Assembly (NCBI RefSeq): GCF_009668025.1
Contig: NZ_WJXZ01000014.1
Coordinates: 1,583,097 to 1,647,096, forward strand
Origin: Larkinella terrae
GTDB taxonomy: Bacteria > Bacteroidota > Bacteroidia > Cytophagales > Spirosomataceae
Direction of reading: 5' to 3'
Length of the DNA: 64,000 nt
Below the pieces are notes generated by a model. It did no database searches and was not told the origin of the DNA. It worked only from the letters and a program-made list of their open reading frames with translations. The number at the start of each line of letters is the position of its first letter. Positions within the stretch are counted from its first letter, which is position 1. Of this stretch, positions 44,410 through 52,940 are shown in pieces. The translations under genes and the position numbers were made by a program.

Positions 44410-45942
44410 ATGACAACCGAACAAATTCTGATTCTCGATTTCGGTTCGCAGTACACCCAACTCATTGCCCGCCGGGTGCGCGAACTCAATGTCTACTGCG
44501 AGATTCATCCCTACAATCACATTCCAACAATAAGCCCGGACGTTAAGGGCATTATTCTATCCGGAAGTCCCTGTTCCGTCCGCGATGCCGATGCACCAAT
44601 GGTTCATCTGGCGGCTTTTCGTCACAAATTACCGATTCTTGGCGTTTGCTACGGCGCGCAGCTGATGGCGCACACCAGCGGGGGAGAGGTAAAACCGTCG
44701 ACCATCCGGGAATACGGCCGGGCTAAACTGAGCACGCTGAATACCGAAAATCCGTTGCTGAAAGGCCTGGAAACCAATACGCAGGTCTGGATGTCGCATG
44801 CCGACACCATTACGTCGGTGCCGGAAAGTTTCCAGATCATTGCTTCGACCGAAACCGTGCGGGTAGCGGCTTTTCAAATTGCGAACGAGCAAACCTACGG
44901 CATTCAGTTTCACCCGGAGGTAACGCACTCGACGCAGGGAAAAACCGTCCTGAAAAATTTTGTCGTCGATATCTGCGGCTGCGCGCAGGGCTGGACCGCC
45001 GAGTCGTTCGTGGAAACAACCATTGCTTCCCTGAAAGAAAAACTCGGCAACGATAAGGTCGTCATGGCCCTTTCGGGCGGGGTGGATTCGTCGGTGGCCG
45101 CTACGCTCGTTCACCGGGCGGTTGGCCAGAACCTTTACTGTATTTTCGTGGACAACGGGTTGCTGCGAAAAGACGAATTTGAACAGGTGCTCGAATCGTA
45201 TCAGCATTTGGGCCTGAATATCAAGGGCGTCGACGCCAAGGATCAATTCTACGGAGCCCTCGCCGGGCTGACCGATCCCGAAGCGAAACGCAAAGCCATC
45301 GGCCGGACGTTCATCGAAGTTTTTGACCAGGAATCGCACCTGATCGAAGATGTAAACTGGCTGGGACAGGGGACGATCTACCCCGATGTTATTGAGTCGG
45401 TTTCGGTGAAAGGACCGTCGGCCACCATCAAATCGCACCACAACGTTGGCGGTTTGCCCGATTTTATGAAGCTGAAAGTTGTGGAGCCGCTGAATACGTT
45501 GTTCAAGGACGAAGTTCGGACCGTCGGAAAAGCCCTCGGTTTGCCGGATGCCATTCTGAAACGCCATCCGTTCCCCGGCCCCGGTTTAGCCATCCGGATT
45601 CTGGGCGATATCACCGCCGAAAAAGTGCAGATTTTGCAGGAAGTGGATGCGTTATACATCAACGGTTTGAAAAAATACGGGTTGTACGATCAGGTCTGGC
45701 AGGCTGGAGCCATTTTGCTGCCGATTCAGTCCGTCGGCGTCATGGGCGACGAACGGACGTATGAACGCGTCGTAGCCCTCCGCGCCGTCACCAGCGTCGA
45801 TGGCATGACCGCCGACTGGGCGCACCTGCCGTACGAGTTCCTGGCCGACATTTCCAACGAAATCATCAACCGCGTTAAAGGCGTCAACCGCGTCGTCTAC
45901 GACATCTCCTCCAAACCGCCCGCAACGATTGAGTGGGAGTAA
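44410..45942 (+). CDS. guaA: GMP synthase (glutamine-hydrolysing)
   Basis: Converts XMP to GMP using glutamine and ATP; 510 residues, cytosolic. The N-terminal class I amidotransferase has C80 in LGVCYGAQ and the His/Glu pair in QFHPEV. The ATP pyrophosphatase domain has the P-loop [10 protein letters not shown], and the C-terminal dimerisation domain contains [13 protein letters not shown] and ends with [11 protein letters not shown], the family's usual end. Single gene with its own promoter. Confidence 0.98.
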   Translation: MTTEQILILDFGSQYTQLIARRVRELNVYCEIHPYNHIPTISPDVKGIILSGSPCSVRDADAPMVHLAAFRHKLPILGVCYGAQLMAHTSGGEVKPSTIREYGRAKLSTLNTENPLLKGLETNTQVWMSHADTITSVPESFQIIASTETVRVAAFQIANEQTYGIQFHPEVTHSTQGKTVLKNFVVDICGCAQGWTAESFVETTIASLKEKLGNDKVVMALSGGVDSSVAATLVHRAVGQNLYCIFVDNGLLRKDEFEQVLESYQHLGLNIKGVDAKDQFYGALAGLTDPEAKRKAIGRTFIEVFDQESHLIEDVNWLGQGTIYPDVIESVSVKGPSATIKSHHNVGGLPDFMKLKVVEPLNTLFKDEVRTVGKALGLPDAILKRHPFPGPGLAIRILGDITAEKVQILQEVDALYINGLKKYGLYDQVWQAGAILLPIQSVGVMGDERTYERVVALRAVTSVDGMTADWAHLPYEFLADISNEIINRVKGVNRVVYDISSKPPATIEWE

Positions 45943-45950
45943 GAAACGAA

Positions 45951-46019
45951 TGAAGAATGATGGACGATGGATAAATGGCTAAGTAAAATAATTCATCGTC
46001 CATAATTCATCATTCTTCA
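45951..46019. repeat. bulged inverted repeat overlapping an acidic-protein gene end
   Basis: tgaagaatgatg (45951-45962) pairs with catcattcttca (46008-46019), and gacgatg (45963-45969) with catcgtc (45994-46000); the right arm has 7 extra bases (46001-46007). The minus-strand stop of the small acidic gene (46010-46012) lies inside the right arm. Confidence 0.8.
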
Positions 46020-46207
46020 CTAGAGAGTCCGTCTGCTTCTTCATCTTCTTCATACAAAGTTGTTTCGGTCAGGTCGGGGTCGGGGCTGGGCAGGTTGCCG
46101 GAAGGGCTGATGTCCGGTTCCAGTTCTTCGCCGTTATCCAAATCATTGCGGGCCATTGTGGATGCAATTCCCTGATTTTCATCTTCGGCCGGGTTATAAT
46201 TTTCCAT
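46010..46207 (-). CDS. small acidic hypothetical protein
   Basis: Sixty-five residues, strongly acidic and proline-containing (NGEELEPDISPSGNLPSPDPDLTETTLYEEDEEADGL), with no hydrophobic segment, so probably disordered and cytosolic. It is encoded 11 bases after a second acidic protein on the same strand. The last two residues and the stop fall in an inverted repeat. No family recognised. The strong composition bias and tandem arrangement support a real gene. Confidence 0.65.
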   Translation of the reverse strand: MENYNPAEDENQGIASTMARNDLDNGEELEPDISPSGNLPSPDPDLTETTLYEEDEEADGLSSEE

Positions 46208-46218
46208 GCGGTTTTGAG

Positions 46219-46464
46219 TTAGGTGCCACTGCGGGTTACTTTGCCGCCGAGGGCATAGTTGTCGTCCTGATGATGATCGTGCTCGCCGGTCGGATCGCCG
46301 TCTTCGTCCAGCGGCTCATCATACATGTCTTCTTCTTCCTCGATTTCGTCCAGTTCGTCTTCATCTCCATCTTCCATTGCTGCTCCGCTCTGGTTTTTGA
46401 AGATGTCGGGGTTCATGTGCGAAATCCGGAAGTCGCCCATCAATGCTAAGATTTCCGTTTTCAT
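46219..46464 (-). CDS. small acidic hypothetical protein with Asp/Glu/His tract
   Basis: Eighty-one residues. The N-terminus (MKTEILALMGDFRISHMNPDIF) may form one helix; residues 30-70 are nearly all acidic (DGDEDELDEIEEEEDMYDEP, then HDHHQDD). Such tracts can bind divalent metal or basic proteins. It forms a unit with the downstream 65-residue acidic protein. The antisense frame over the tract is a Ser-rich shadow. No family recognised. Confidence 0.65.
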   Translation of the reverse strand: MKTEILALMGDFRISHMNPDIFKNQSGAAMEDGDEDELDEIEEEEDMYDEPLDEDGDPTGEHDHHQDDNYALGGKVTRSGT

Positions 46465-46562
46465 GATTTCCGTGCCTGCGGACTTGAGTCCGTGGATACG
46501 TGAATAACCAATCCGGTCGGGAAAGGTTTTTTTACTAACTTACCAACCTGAACACCTTGACC

Positions 46563-47360
46563 GTGAAAAAACTTCTCGCCTTTTTCCTGCTGGCTCTGCC
46601 CTGGACTGCTTCGGCGCAAACCGCCCGCGAACCGCTTTTTACCTCATTCGATGGCACCCAGATTCACTATGAAGTGGCCGGTGAAGGAAAACCGGTGGTG
46701 CTCGTCCACGGTTTTATGGGCAATGGAACCTCGTGGCAAAAATCGGCTCTGCGCCAGACCCTGCTCGACGCTGGTTACAAAGTGGTTCAACTGGATTTAC
46801 GCGGGAACGGCTTGTCGGATAAACCGCACACGGTGGAAGCGTATCGGAATGATGCCGAAGCCAAAGACATTATGGGGTTGATGAAACACCTGAAACTGAA
46901 AAACTACGATGCTATTGGTTATTCCCGGGGATCGATCATCACGGCGCGGCTGCTGGTGTTGGATAAAAACCTGCGCTCGGCGGTTTTGGGCGGTATGGGC
47001 GCCGATTTTACGAATCCGAACTGGTCGCGCCGAATGGCTTTTGCTGAATTGTTCAGTGGCAAAGCCCACCTGCATCCCGAGTTTCAGGGCGCGCTGAATT
47101 CGGCCAAAACGCGCGGATTGGACACCCTGGCGCTTGGTTTTCAGCAACAGACCCAGCCGTCGACCAGCCCGGCAGAACTTAACAAAGTGAAAATCCCGGT
47201 TTTGATTATTTCCGGCGATCAGGATGAGGACAACGGACGCGCCGGTGATCTGGCGAAGTTACTGCCGAATTCAACCTTGAAAACCGTGCCCGGCAATCAT
47301 GGCAATACCTCAGGTTCAGAAGGTTTCGCGCGGGAAGTGCTGGCGTTTTTGAAGAAATAA
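46563..47360 (+). CDS. exported alpha/beta hydrolase
   Basis: Alpha/beta-hydrolase-fold protein of 265 residues. I place the start at GTG 46563, giving a regular signal peptide (MKKLLAFFLLALPWTASAQ); a TTG two codons upstream is the other option and no ATG is available. Motifs are VVLVHGFMGNGTSW, QLDLRGNGLSDKP, nucleophile S121 in GYSRGS, ISGDQDED for the acid and PGNHGNT for the His. It is 12 bases upstream of a penicillin-acylase-family gene, so the two probably share a transcript and may act in sequence on a lactone, amide or ester. Substrate unknown. Confidence 0.87.
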   Translation: MKKLLAFFLLALPWTASAQTAREPLFTSFDGTQIHYEVAGEGKPVVLVHGFMGNGTSWQKSALRQTLLDAGYKVVQLDLRGNGLSDKPHTVEAYRNDAEAKDIMGLMKHLKLKNYDAIGYSRGSIITARLLVLDKNLRSAVLGGMGADFTNPNWSRRMAFAELFSGKAHLHPEFQGALNSAKTRGLDTLALGFQQQTQPSTSPAELNKVKIPVLIISGDQDEDNGRAGDLAKLLPNSTLKTVPGNHGNTSGSEGFAREVLAFLKK

Positions 47361-47372
47361 TGATAAAACGCT

Positions 47373-49778
47373 ATGCGATTAACGGCTTTGCTTTCTTCCT
47401 TTTGGTTGCTTTTCAGTAGTCCATTTGCCTGCACGCAATCCGCCGAAAAACTCAAGCTGCCCGGTTTGAAACAGCCCGTCGAAATCCTGCGGGACCGCTG
47501 GGGCGTTGCGCACATTTACGCCCGAAACGAACACGATTTGTTTTTTGCACAAGGCTACAATGCCGCGTCCGACCGGCTTTTTCAGCTCGAAATGTGGCGA
47601 CGGCAGGCCACCGGAACGCTGGCCGAATTGCTGGGACCGAAGGAAATCAGGCGCGATCAGGGCGCGCGTCTGTTCAGGTTTCGGGGCAATCTGGAGCAGG
47701 AATTGAAACACTATCACCCCCACGGGCCTCAGATCGTTAACGCTTTTGTTGCCGGAATTAATGCCTACATCCGGCAAATCAATCAGACGCCCGAAAAACT
47801 TCCTGTCGAATTTCAATTGCTGAAAACGCAACCCGGTTTCTGGACGCCGGAAGTGGTCATCAGCCGTCATCAGGGTTTGCTGGAAAATGTCCGCTCCGAA
47901 CTGGATTATGGTCGGCTGGTGCATTTATTGGGACCCGAAAAAGTGCGGGAGTTGTCCTGGTTTCAACCCGTAGCCAAAACCGGTGAGCCTGATCTGACCC
48001 TTCACGTAAACGGTGACGAGCTTTTTCAACCCATTCTGGAGCTGTACGAAGCGTTTCGGCTGCCCGTTCGGTTTACGGACAAGGACCGGGGCCAGGGCGC
48101 AACCGAAGAAGAGGCCTCAGTTTGGTTTAAAAATCAGAAACAGTATACCGGTTCCAATAATTGGGTCGTTAGCGGCAAGCGATCGGCGAGCGGTTCTCCG
48201 ATGCTGGCCAACGACCCGCACCGGGCTATCGGAGTGCCGTCGCTGCGGTATTGGGTCGATCTGCATGCGCCGGGCTGGAATGTCGTCGGGGCGGGAGAAC
48301 CGGCCTTACCGGGAGTTTCGGTAGGGCATAACGAGTTCGGGGCCTGGGGATTGACCATTTTTGAAACCGATACCGAAGATTTATACGTTTACGAAACCAA
48401 TCCGGCCAATCCAAACCAGTACCGGTACAAGGGAAAGTGGGAAGCCGTTCGAATCATTTCCGACACGATTGCGGTGAAAGACCAAAAACCGGTTGTTGTA
48501 TCGTCGAAGTATACGCGTCACGGGCCAGTGGTTTTTGAAGATGCGAAAAACCGGAAGTTGTACGCCGTACGGGCGGCCTGGCTCGAAACCGGTGGAGCGC
48601 CGTATCTGGCCAGTCTCCGAATGAATCAGGCTAAAAACTGGACCGAATTTCGGCAGGCATGTTCGTACAACCGGATTCCCGGCGAAAACATGGTCTGGGC
48701 CGGACGGCCATCGGCGGGCCAGAAAGGTACGATTGGCTGGCAAGCCGCCGGAATTTCGCCCATCCGACCTTCCGGTTCGGGACGTGGCTGGACAGGTTTG
48801 GTGCCGGTGCCGGGCGATGGACGGTTTGAGTGGGGCGGTTTTTTGCCCATTAACCAATTGCCCAGCAAAGTCGATCCACCGGAAGGGTTCATCACAACTG
48901 CTAACAACAACCTGATTCCCAAGAACTACCCGAACCGGAATGCCGTGGGGTGGGAGTGGTCGTCGCCGACGCGGGCCAACCGGATTGCGGAGGTTTTGAA
49001 GAGCAGGCCCCGGCAATCCCTGGCCGATTTCAGGACGTTACAGGCCGACTATCTTTCCATGACGGCCCGGCGATTAGTGCCGCTTTTAAATGAGTTAAGG
49101 GCTGATAACGAGCCGGTTGAGTGGGCCCGCCAGCAGCTCCTGGATTGGGATTTCAAACTCGAACCCGGTTCCATTACGGCGGCAATTTACGTGGCCTGGG
49201 AAACGCGGTTGTGGTCGGAGGTCTACGAAAGGGCCGTGCCGGAAAATGCCTGGCGCTACCTCCCGTCGATTCCGACAGAGCGGGTTATCGAGTGGCTGCA
49301 ACCCGCTTCTCCGGGTCCCTTGAAAAACATCGACCGGACAGATTTACTGCTTTCCTGCCTCGAAAACGCAATGGCCGACCTGACCGAACGACTGGGTTTC
49401 GACCGGACGCACTGGTGGTACGGGCAAACAGGGAACAAACATGTTTACCTCACACACCCGCTCAGTAACTTATTGTCTCCGCAACAGGCATCTGAATATG
49501 CCATCGGCCCGGTGCCAAGGGGAGGTTACGGCGAGACGGTCAACAGCACCGGAAATTTGCTGAATCAGGAAAACGGCGCGAGTTTTCGGATTCTGGTCGA
49601 TACGAAGGATTGGGATAAAACGCTGGGAATCAATAACCCCGGGCAGTCGGGCGACCCCGCCAGCCCGCATTACCGGGATCTGTTTCCGCTCTGGGAAAAG
49701 AACGACTATTTTCCGGTTTATTTCTCGAAAGAAAAAGTTAAAACCGTCACAGAAAAGCGGACGGTTTTGGAACCGTAA
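47373..49778 (+). CDS. penicillin acylase family Ntn-hydrolase
   Basis: Exported N-terminal-nucleophile amidase (penicillin G acylase / acyl-homoserine-lactone acylase family), 801 residues. A signal sequence ends near SSPFAC and possibly carries a lipid anchor. The alpha part includes VEILRDRWGVAHIYA and LFFAQGYNAASDRLFQLEMWRRQATGTLAELLG. Self-cleavage is expected before S261 in YTG-SNNWVV, exposing the catalytic serine. The beta part has PMLANDPHRAIGVPS, GVSVGHNEFGAWGLT and the late Asn region. The family cleaves amide bonds of acyl side chains; whether this one acts on homoserine lactones or beta-lactams is not visible. Its stop is 6 bases from the convergent gene's stop. Confidence 0.93.
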   Translation: MRLTALLSSFWLLFSSPFACTQSAEKLKLPGLKQPVEILRDRWGVAHIYARNEHDLFFAQGYNAASDRLFQLEMWRRQATGTLAELLGPKEIRRDQGARLFRFRGNLEQELKHYHPHGPQIVNAFVAGINAYIRQINQTPEKLPVEFQLLKTQPGFWTPEVVISRHQGLLENVRSELDYGRLVHLLGPEKVRELSWFQPVAKTGEPDLTLHVNGDELFQPILELYEAFRLPVRFTDKDRGQGATEEEASVWFKNQKQYTGSNNWVVSGKRSASGSPMLANDPHRAIGVPSLRYWVDLHAPGWNVVGAGEPALPGVSVGHNEFGAWGLTIFETDTEDLYVYETNPANPNQYRYKGKWEAVRIISDTIAVKDQKPVVVSSKYTRHGPVVFEDAKNRKLYAVRAAWLETGGAPYLASLRMNQAKNWTEFRQACSYNRIPGENMVWAGRPSAGQKGTIGWQAAGISPIRPSGSGRGWTGLVPVPGDGRFEWGGFLPINQLPSKVDPPEGFITTANNNLIPKNYPNRNAVGWEWSSPTRANRIAEVLKSRPRQSLADFRTLQADYLSMTARRLVPLLNELRADNEPVEWARQQLLDWDFKLEPGSITAAIYVAWETRLWSEVYERAVPENAWRYLPSIPTERVIEWLQPASPGPLKNIDRTDLLLSCLENAMADLTERLGFDRTHWWYGQTGNKHVYLTHPLSNLLSPQQASEYAIGPVPRGGYGETVNSTGNLLNQENGASFRILVDTKDWDKTLGINNPGQSGDPASPHYRDLFPLWEKNDYFPVYFSKEKVKTVTEKRTVLEP

Positions 49779-49784
49779 ATGCCT

Positions 49785-50462
49785 TTATTTCAACTTTTTC
49801 AGTAAACCGCCCGGTATTTTTAGCATCGTCAGGCTATCGTATTGCAGGGCAAACGAATCAAAAATGTCGCGCTCAATGGTGATATTGGAACTGTCCCGTG
49901 AGGTAATGGCCGCGCTGCGGACGTGATTCGTTGGCTTGGTGTGAAGCTCGCTGCCCTGGCTGTCGGCCACGGTGAGCGTCCCGATGGTGCTGTTCGTCAG
50001 CAATACCCCACCATTCTGCTGGGTAATTGCCAGATTTTCAGTCGTCAACCGGTTTAAATTACAACTTATTTTGTTCGTGATCAGCGTATGTAGCGAGGGA
50101 GTCAGTATGGTGGCCGCAGGAACGGCATTGATGTACTGATTCGGCTTCGACTGCCAGGGCGACGATTCCGGTTTGTAAGCAACCACCAGCGTGTCGCCCA
50201 ATGAGCGAAAAGTGAACTGGTTTTTAACGTCTTCCTGAAGCCGCATTTCGGACGTTTTTCCGGTTTCGACACTAACCAGGCCGTTTAAATTGCCTTCCAG
50301 TTTCAGGATTTGAAACGGTTTTAACGCGATGGACGAAAGGCCGGAAAAGGGGTCATTGAAATCGATTTTATCGTGTTCAGCTTTTAAGGCTACATTAGCC
50401 CCGATCAGCGTGAGCAAAGCCGTTATAAAAAGGCCGGTCAGGAGCTTATTACTTGTTTTCAT
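49785..50462 (-). CDS. exported hypothetical protein of the GntR-ABC locus
   Basis: Protein of 225 residues with an N-terminal membrane or signal segment (LLTGLFITALLTLIGANVAL). The rest is short beta-strands with regularly spaced small and polar residues (LKLEGNLNGLVSVETG, NLAITQQNGGVLLTNSTIGTLTVADSQGSELH, SSNITIERDIFDSFAL), resembling the beta-helix of DUF2807-type 'head GIN' proteins, though I do not claim that family. It is the last gene of the minus-strand ABC operon, 90 bases after the GntR gene. Confidence 0.72.
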   Translation of the reverse strand: MKTSNKLLTGLFITALLTLIGANVALKAEHDKIDFNDPFSGLSSIALKPFQILKLEGNLNGLVSVETGKTSEMRLQEDVKNQFTFRSLGDTLVVAYKPESSPWQSKPNQYINAVPAATILTPSLHTLITNKISCNLNRLTTENLAITQQNGGVLLTNSTIGTLTVADSQGSELHTKPTNHVRSAAITSRDSSNITIERDIFDSFALQYDSLTMLKIPGGLLKKLK

Positions 50463-50552
50463 ACTGTTTTCGTTTTTGATATACTACTCGGTGAATAGTA
50501 AGGTTTTACAGAATTAACCAGCTGCAAATCACCTTTAAATTAAACGGGTCGT

Positions 50553-50924
50553 TTATTTAAATTCAACTTCAATAAACGCTTTAAAACGCTCCTCAATTTC
50601 TTCCAGACTGATGTTCAGTAAATACAAATTTCGAAAAAAATGAGGTAATTCCGTTTCCAGAAATTGCTCCCGCCGGTAAGATTTAATGCGGTCGTCGGCA
50701 TCATCAGCCGCGAAATAACCGATGCCCCGCTTGTTATAAATAATGCCTTTCTGCTGCAAAAAATCATACGTCCGCATCACCGTATTGGGGTTCACTTCCA
50801 GTTCAACACCCAAATCCCGAACCGACAGGATTCGTATGCCCGGCGGCCATTGCGCCAGCAGAATTTTATCGCAGACGTAATCGGCGATTTGTAAATAAAT
50901 GGCTCTTTTATCCTGAAAATCCAT
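50553..50924 (-). CDS. GntR-family (YtrA-like) transcriptional regulator
   Basis: Short GntR protein, 123 residues from ATG 50924 (MDFQDKRAIYLQIADYVCDKI). The wHTH contains GIRILSVRDLGVELEVNPNTVMRTYDFLQQKGIIYNKRGIGYFA, as in YtrA-type regulators that lack a large effector domain and control adjacent ABC transporters. The C-terminal helix (LYLLNISLEEIEERFKAFIE) probably mediates dimerisation. It begins 2 bases after the membrane-protein gene. A 26-base inverted repeat in front of the ABC gene (52671-52696) is a plausible operator. Confidence 0.9.
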   Translation of the reverse strand: MDFQDKRAIYLQIADYVCDKILLAQWPPGIRILSVRDLGVELEVNPNTVMRTYDFLQQKGIIYNKRGIGYFAADDADDRIKSYRREQFLETELPHFFRNLYLLNISLEEIEERFKAFIEVEFK

Positions 50925-50926
50925 AA

Positions 50927-51721
50927 TTATAGCTCTTTTTCCCTGAATCGAACGTAGGCAATATACCACAAAGCGGGTACGACCAGCACCAGGATCGAAT
51001 TGATGATCAACCGGGGCGCACCGGCCAAAGTAACCAGATACATCCGCCGGTTTTCGATGAAACTAACTTCCTGAAATAACGTAACTCCGTAATGTTCCCG
51101 GTGGGGAAAAATCCGGCGAAGGATGAATTCGTTCAAAAATAAGGACGTGATAAAAAAGATGAGGAAGGCAATGACACCGGTTTTTATAAAGGGTATTTTC
51201 GGGAAGTAAATGGAGCCTACCATAAAGAAAGGTGGAACCAGATAAGCCAGATACCGCAGATCTTTTTCTAAATATTTACCCCTTAAATCAAGTAATTCAT
51301 AATGTGGACTACCAACAGGCAAGCGGTCATTTATTAACCAGAATGTAATGCCTTCGATTGCGTAGAAAATTCCGATAAACACCGGAATAAAAAGCAGAAC
51401 CATCAGAAATACCGATAAGAATTTTTCCAGTTGCGATGCGGGCAGGGCCAGATACGGAATGCCCCGAACGGGCGTACTCACCATTCGAAAGGCTTCACTG
51501 GCAAACCAGGCTCCGGCTCCGCAGAAAATAAAAGCAAAGAAAATTCCGTGTTTCCGGTAGATCGATTCATTGAAAACCGAAATCCGGGTTGCATCCGGTA
51601 AAAGCATCATGAGCCAGACGCCCGCCAGAACGCCAAGTCCGAGGAGATACGATTTTAGATGTTCCGAAAGATGCAACTTCAGTACCAGTGTAAACCGGTG
51701 AAGATCAAAGGTCTGATTCAT
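50927..51721 (-). CDS. membrane subunit of the GntR-regulated ABC system
   Basis: Integral membrane protein of 264 residues with about six hydrophobic segments (around 25-42, 58-75, 102-128, 158-175, 181-200, 235-255). It lacks recognisable ABC-2 motifs but lies between the ATPase gene and the GntR gene, as permeases of YtrBCD-like systems do. Substrate unknown. It starts 110 bases after the ATPase stop and ends 2 bases before the GntR start, so translation of the latter two is likely coupled. Confidence 0.8.
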   Translation of the reverse strand: MNQTFDLHRFTLVLKLHLSEHLKSYLLGLGVLAGVWLMMLLPDATRISVFNESIYRKHGIFFAFIFCGAGAWFASEAFRMVSTPVRGIPYLALPASQLEKFLSVFLMVLLFIPVFIGIFYAIEGITFWLINDRLPVGSPHYELLDLRGKYLEKDLRYLAYLVPPFFMVGSIYFPKIPFIKTGVIAFLIFFITSLFLNEFILRRIFPHREHYGVTLFQEVSFIENRRMYLVTLAGAPRLIINSILVLVVPALWYIAYVRFREKEL

Positions 51722-51831
51722 GGGGTTAGAGGAGAGAAGTGAGAGTTGAAATGAACGACAACAAAGGCGCGGGGAGGTCCGATAGCAGGGCTGGCAAAAG
51801 TTGGAGGAAGATGGCGAAAATGCTCATGGAA

Positions 51832-52665
51832 TTAATGAAATAGGTTTTTAATGCCTTCCCGGTTGGTGACGACGGCGTTGAAAAGCCGCTCCAGATCCAC
51901 TCGGCTGTCTTCCTGCTCCCGGTTTTCCTGGATGACGGAATAGCCCCGCAGGGAGGGTTCGGCGTATAAAACCCGGTCTGATTCGGTTACCTGGCTTAAG
52001 GTGTTGAACATCAGCCGGTCGCTGATATCAGTCAGGGAGTGGTTCATCAAAATTTCGCTTTCGTCGATGATGATGACCCCGTCGATCAGGTTGTCGAGGT
52101 CGCGCACCTGGTGGGTAGAGATCAGCATCAGCCGATCGGAGGCCAGCGCCGAGGCAACCACTTTCCGGAACTGACTTTTCGACGGAATATCAAGACCGTT
52201 GGTCGGTTCGTCCATGATCAGAACCCGGGTGTTAGTGGCCAGCCCGAAACTGATGATGACCTTTTTTTTCTGGCCATACGACATGGCGGTGAGCTTCTGA
52301 TCGGCGGGCACGTCGAATTCCGTCAGGTATTTCCGGAACTGCGACTCGTTGAATTTCGGATAAAACGGCCCCATCGTGTCGATATAACGGTTGAGCGAAA
52401 CCGTCGGCAGGTAAATCTCTTCCGGGATAAAATACATTTCCTGCAGGAAAGCGGGTTCGCGTTTGCGGGGCGTGTGGCCAGCCACTTCCACCGTTCCGGC
52501 GATGGGGTACAGCATTCCGCCCATCAGCCGCAGCAGACTTGATTTGCCCGCGCCGTTTTTGCCCAGCAACCCGTAAATGTTTCCGGCCGGAAGCGACAGA
52601 TTCAGATTCCGGAACATCGTTTTCTTCGGTGAGTACCCAAAGGTTAGGTTTTTGATGTTAATCAT
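51832..52665 (-). CDS. ABC transporter ATP-binding protein
   Basis: ABC ATPase of 277 residues. Walker A is GLLGKNGAGKSS (K41), the Q-loop region is LQEMYFIPEEI, the signature MSYGQKKKV is a variant of LSGGQ, Walker B is VLIMDEPTNGLD and the switch His is in ISTHQVRDLD. The YtrB-like architecture and the following permease and GntR genes place it in an export or membrane-homeostasis system of unknown substrate. First gene of the minus-strand operon, with an operator-like inverted repeat 5 bases before its start. Confidence 0.93.
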   Translation of the reverse strand: MINIKNLTFGYSPKKTMFRNLNLSLPAGNIYGLLGKNGAGKSSLLRLMGGMLYPIAGTVEVAGHTPRKREPAFLQEMYFIPEEIYLPTVSLNRYIDTMGPFYPKFNESQFRKYLTEFDVPADQKLTAMSYGQKKKVIISFGLATNTRVLIMDEPTNGLDIPSKSQFRKVVASALASDRLMLISTHQVRDLDNLIDGVIIIDESEILMNHSLTDISDRLMFNTLSQVTESDRVLYAEPSLRGYSVIQENREQEDSRVDLERLFNAVVTNREGIKNLFH

Positions 52666-52670
52666 AGTTT

Positions 52671-52696
52671 TAGTGTACTATTTAACTAATACACTA
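52671..52696 (-). promoter_or_regulatory. candidate GntR operator in front of the ABC operon
   Basis: TAGTGTA (52671-52677) and TACACTA (52690-52696) form an inverted repeat with a 12-base spacer. On the minus strand a promoter-like TTG-N20-attcTTTG lies directly upstream, so a bound dimer would cover the transcription start and ribosome entry region. This suits repression by the GntR protein encoded in the operon. Confidence 0.55.
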
Positions 52697-52876
52697 CAAA
52701 GAATGAAAAACGATTTTACATTGTCAAGCGATTTTTTTGTTTCCTCCGAATTATCATACTGGCTCAACTTGATGATCGGGGCATTTAACCGACTAAAACC
52801 GGCATTCAACCTATTTTACTTGGTTTTAACGCCATTCAGTAGGAAATTTCGGGTAGTAAAGCGCCAGCCGCTTTAT

Positions 52877-52884
52877 TAGTTTTG
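52877..52884 (+). promoter_or_regulatory. -7 box TAGTTTTG of the second kinase gene
   Basis: Exact TAnnTTTG match 57 bases before the kinase ATG at 52941. No good -33 element at standard spacing. Confidence 0.4.
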
Positions 52885-52940
52885 TAATAATTGGTTTTAT
52901 TTCGTACAATCCCCGGTCCTAACCGGGGAATTGTCTTGAC

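Noticed and set aside
52577-52879. Plus-strand frame of 100 codons in front of the second kinase gene
   Set aside because: Overlaps the ABC gene start and the operator-like repeat, and shows no recognisable pattern.
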